A stretch of DNA of 9,196 bases, from NCBI GenBank assembly GCA_012030815.1, contig JAAUVF010000024.1, forward strand, positions 1 through 9,196. Direction: 5' to 3'. The first letter of the stretch is position 1; each line of letters starts with the position of its first letter. Below, piece by piece: positions 7,849 to 9,196 of this stretch. Below the pieces are notes generated by a model. The model made no database searches, was not told the DNA's origin, and saw only the letters and a list, made by a program, of their open reading frames with translations. Both the position numbers and the translations under genes were made by a program. Source of the stretch: Nanobdellota archaeon (lineage in GTDB: Archaea > Thermoproteota > Nitrososphaeria > Nitrososphaerales > Nitrosopumilaceae).

Positions 7849-8318
7849 TTACTTTTGAAATAATTGTGTAGAGTCTATATCAGATCCTATACACATATCA
7901 CTAAACTCATCGGGATTTAATGAATAACACACTTTTGGTTCAAACCTTATTACTTGAACTTCTGTTTTTTTGCTTAATTTTTTTACTTTCTCAGATAAAT
8001 TTTTTTCTAATATTTTCTTGATAATTGATTCTTTAATTTCATTTTTTATAGGTTCATCTGTTATAAAACTTACAACTCCTCGAAATTGAAAGCCTTTCAA
8101 ATCATCTTTATTAAAAACAGAGATAGTGACTAATGGATTTGCTTGTATGTTTTTGTAAGATTTATGTTTGAAAAATCTAACCAATATATTGCGTTTTCAT
8201 CAACTCTAAAAAAAATTCTAGGCGATACATTTGGAATGTTATTTACTCCTATAGTTCCGACTGCAAAAATTCCTTGTTCCTCAATAAAATTTTTAATTTC
8301 ACTTGGAATTGTTACCAT
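7849..8318 (-). CDS. PPOX-like FMN-binding split-barrel protein (one frameshift)
   Basis: Small cytosolic protein of the pyridoxamine 5'-phosphate oxidase-like family; members bind FMN, F420 or haem and reduce or detoxify varied substrates. Repaired length is 156 residues. The N-terminus (IKNFIEEQGIFAVGTIGVNN, then PNVSPRIFFRVDENAIYWLD) has the typical opening helix and first barrel strands. After the repair KHKSYKNIQANPLVTISVFN matches the usual segment in which residues near KNI contact the cofactor. A charged helix-rich stretch and RFEPKVCYSLNP close it. The frame breaks where one T is missing on the coding strand (plus-strand A run 8171-8175). The family is likely; the cofactor and substrate are unknown. 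It heads a group of three same-strand genes. Confidence 0.8.
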
Positions 8319-8338
8319 GAATTAATTTTGATTATTTT

Positions 8339-8347
8339 GTATTAAAG
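8339..8347 (-). promoter_or_regulatory. Putative TATA box of the PPOX-like gene
   Basis: On the minus strand CTTTAATAC has its centre about 25 bases before the ATG at 8318, in the 95-base gap after guaA. The spacing would give a leaderless transcript and suggests the PPOX-like group is a unit of its own rather than an extension of guaA. Confidence 0.4.
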
Positions 8348-8413
8348 TAGTCCTTTGAACATCAAAATTGAGAACAATCTTTATGAAATATTTGAATAAT
8401 ATGTAGTGATATT

Positions 8414-9196
8414 TTATTGTGGCTCAATTGTAGCCGGAGGCTTGCTTGAAATTGCATATGTTACCCATGTGACATCTTCCACCTCATTGGTGATTCTATT
8501 GCTAATTTTTTCTAATAATTCATGTGGTAATCTAGTCCAATCAGCTGTCATTGCATCAATAGAATCAACTACTCTGATCATTACAATATTTCCATATTTT
8601 CTCTCATCTCCTACTACTCCCACAGCTTTATCATCGCCAACGGCTGCATATGCTTGCCAAACTTTTCCGTAAAACCAGATGTAATTAGCTCATCTTCAAT
8701 CAATTTTACTTGCTATTTTTGATATTTGCAGCTTTTTTGGAGTAACCTCACCAATGATTCTTACAGCCAGCCCAGGCCCTGGAAATGGATGTCGCATGAA
8801 AAGTTTTTCTGGAACTCCTAGAATTTTAGCAATTTTTCTCACCTCATCTTTGTATAACTCACGTAATGGTTCTAAAATTTCTAAATCTAGCCAATCTGGT
8901 AATCCTCCTACATTATGATGTGATTTTATTACAGCAGCTGGACCTTTTGAAACACCACTCTCTATAACATCTGGATATAACGTACCCTGTGCAAGCCATT
9001 TGAAAGGACCATTATTTTTTGCAAAATCAGTAAAAACATGAATGAACTCTTCACCGATGATCTTCCTTTTTTCTCAGGATCTTCAACGCCTTTTAATTTA
9101 CTTAAAAATTTTTCAACGGCATCAACCATTGTAAAATTTACATTAAAATTTTTTTCAAACATCTCTTTGATTTCTATCTCTTCGTTTAATCTTAAT
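8414..9196 (-). CDS. guaA: GMP synthase, C-terminal part (5' partial, three indels)
   Basis: Final step of GMP synthesis: ATP-dependent amination of XMP. The window holds about 260 C-terminal residues, covering most of the ATP-pyrophosphatase domain and all of the dimerisation domain. Visible motifs are [46 protein letters not shown]-type KISNRI near the end, and [10 protein letters not shown] at the C-terminus (many family members end in WE). Three indels are needed: one base missing in the T run 9067-9072, one extra within 8700-8707, and one missing at 8671-8674 (plus-strand coordinates). The last two compensate, leaving about ten codons out of frame. Whether the glutaminase domain is fused or encoded separately, as in many archaea, cannot be seen. 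Confidence 0.93.

Noticed and set aside
1..9196. CRISPR array, insertion sequence, tRNA, rRNA or defence island
   Set aside because: I saw no regularly spaced repeats, transposase motifs, terminal inverted repeats or tRNA-like cloverleaf. Coding sequence accounts for nearly the whole window, and the longest non-coding gap is about 95 bases.

Overview
The window looks like chromosomal DNA of an ammonia-oxidising-type archaeon (Nitrososphaerota/Thaumarchaeota, Nitrosopumilus-like). The basis is strong A+T richness, archaeal-type ribosomal proteins eS27 and eL42, a group II chaperonin, the archaeal cobalamin guanylyltransferase CobY, very tight spacing with 4-18 bp overlaps, and several genes with a TATA-like element about 25-28 nt before the start codon (a leaderless arrangement). 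The lineage is my inference from gene content and style, not from a database match.

Layout. 3-2163 (+): a translationally coupled cobalamin operon, cbiB (5' end outside the window), cobS and cobY, covering late B12 assembly from adenosylcobyric acid to adenosylcobalamin phosphate or adenosylcobalamin. 2146-2621 (-): ribosomal protein genes eL42 then eS27, ending convergently inside the 3' end of cobY. 2670-4452 (+): an adenine-deaminase-like amidohydrolase with altered motifs. 4496-6091 (+): a thermosome subunit without the usual Gly/Met-rich tail. 6144-7008 (+): a ROK-family sugar kinase. 7041-8318 (-): three small genes, a split-barrel FMN-binding (PPOX-like) protein, a DUF2024-like protein and a 2H phosphoesterase. 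8414-9196 (-): the 3' part of guaA (GMP synthase, ATP-PPase and dimerisation region).

The dominant unusual property is technical. Six of the twelve genes (cbiB, ade-like, ROK, DUF2024-like, PPOX-like, guaA) are broken by one to three single-base indels, eleven in all. Almost all lie in A or T homopolymers and most are one-base deletions. Repairing each one restores a continuous family-typical protein, including in the housekeeping gene guaA, so I read them as uncorrected long-read errors rather than pseudogenes or programmed frameshifting. Gene models that stop at these points would be wrong.

I found no RNA genes, CRISPR array, mobile element or defence system, and no clearly undescribed multi-gene system. 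The items best worth a biological second look are the ade-like enzyme, which keeps the metal ligands but lacks two motifs conserved in classical adenine deaminases, the tail-less thermosome, and the small PPOX/DUF2024/2H cluster.
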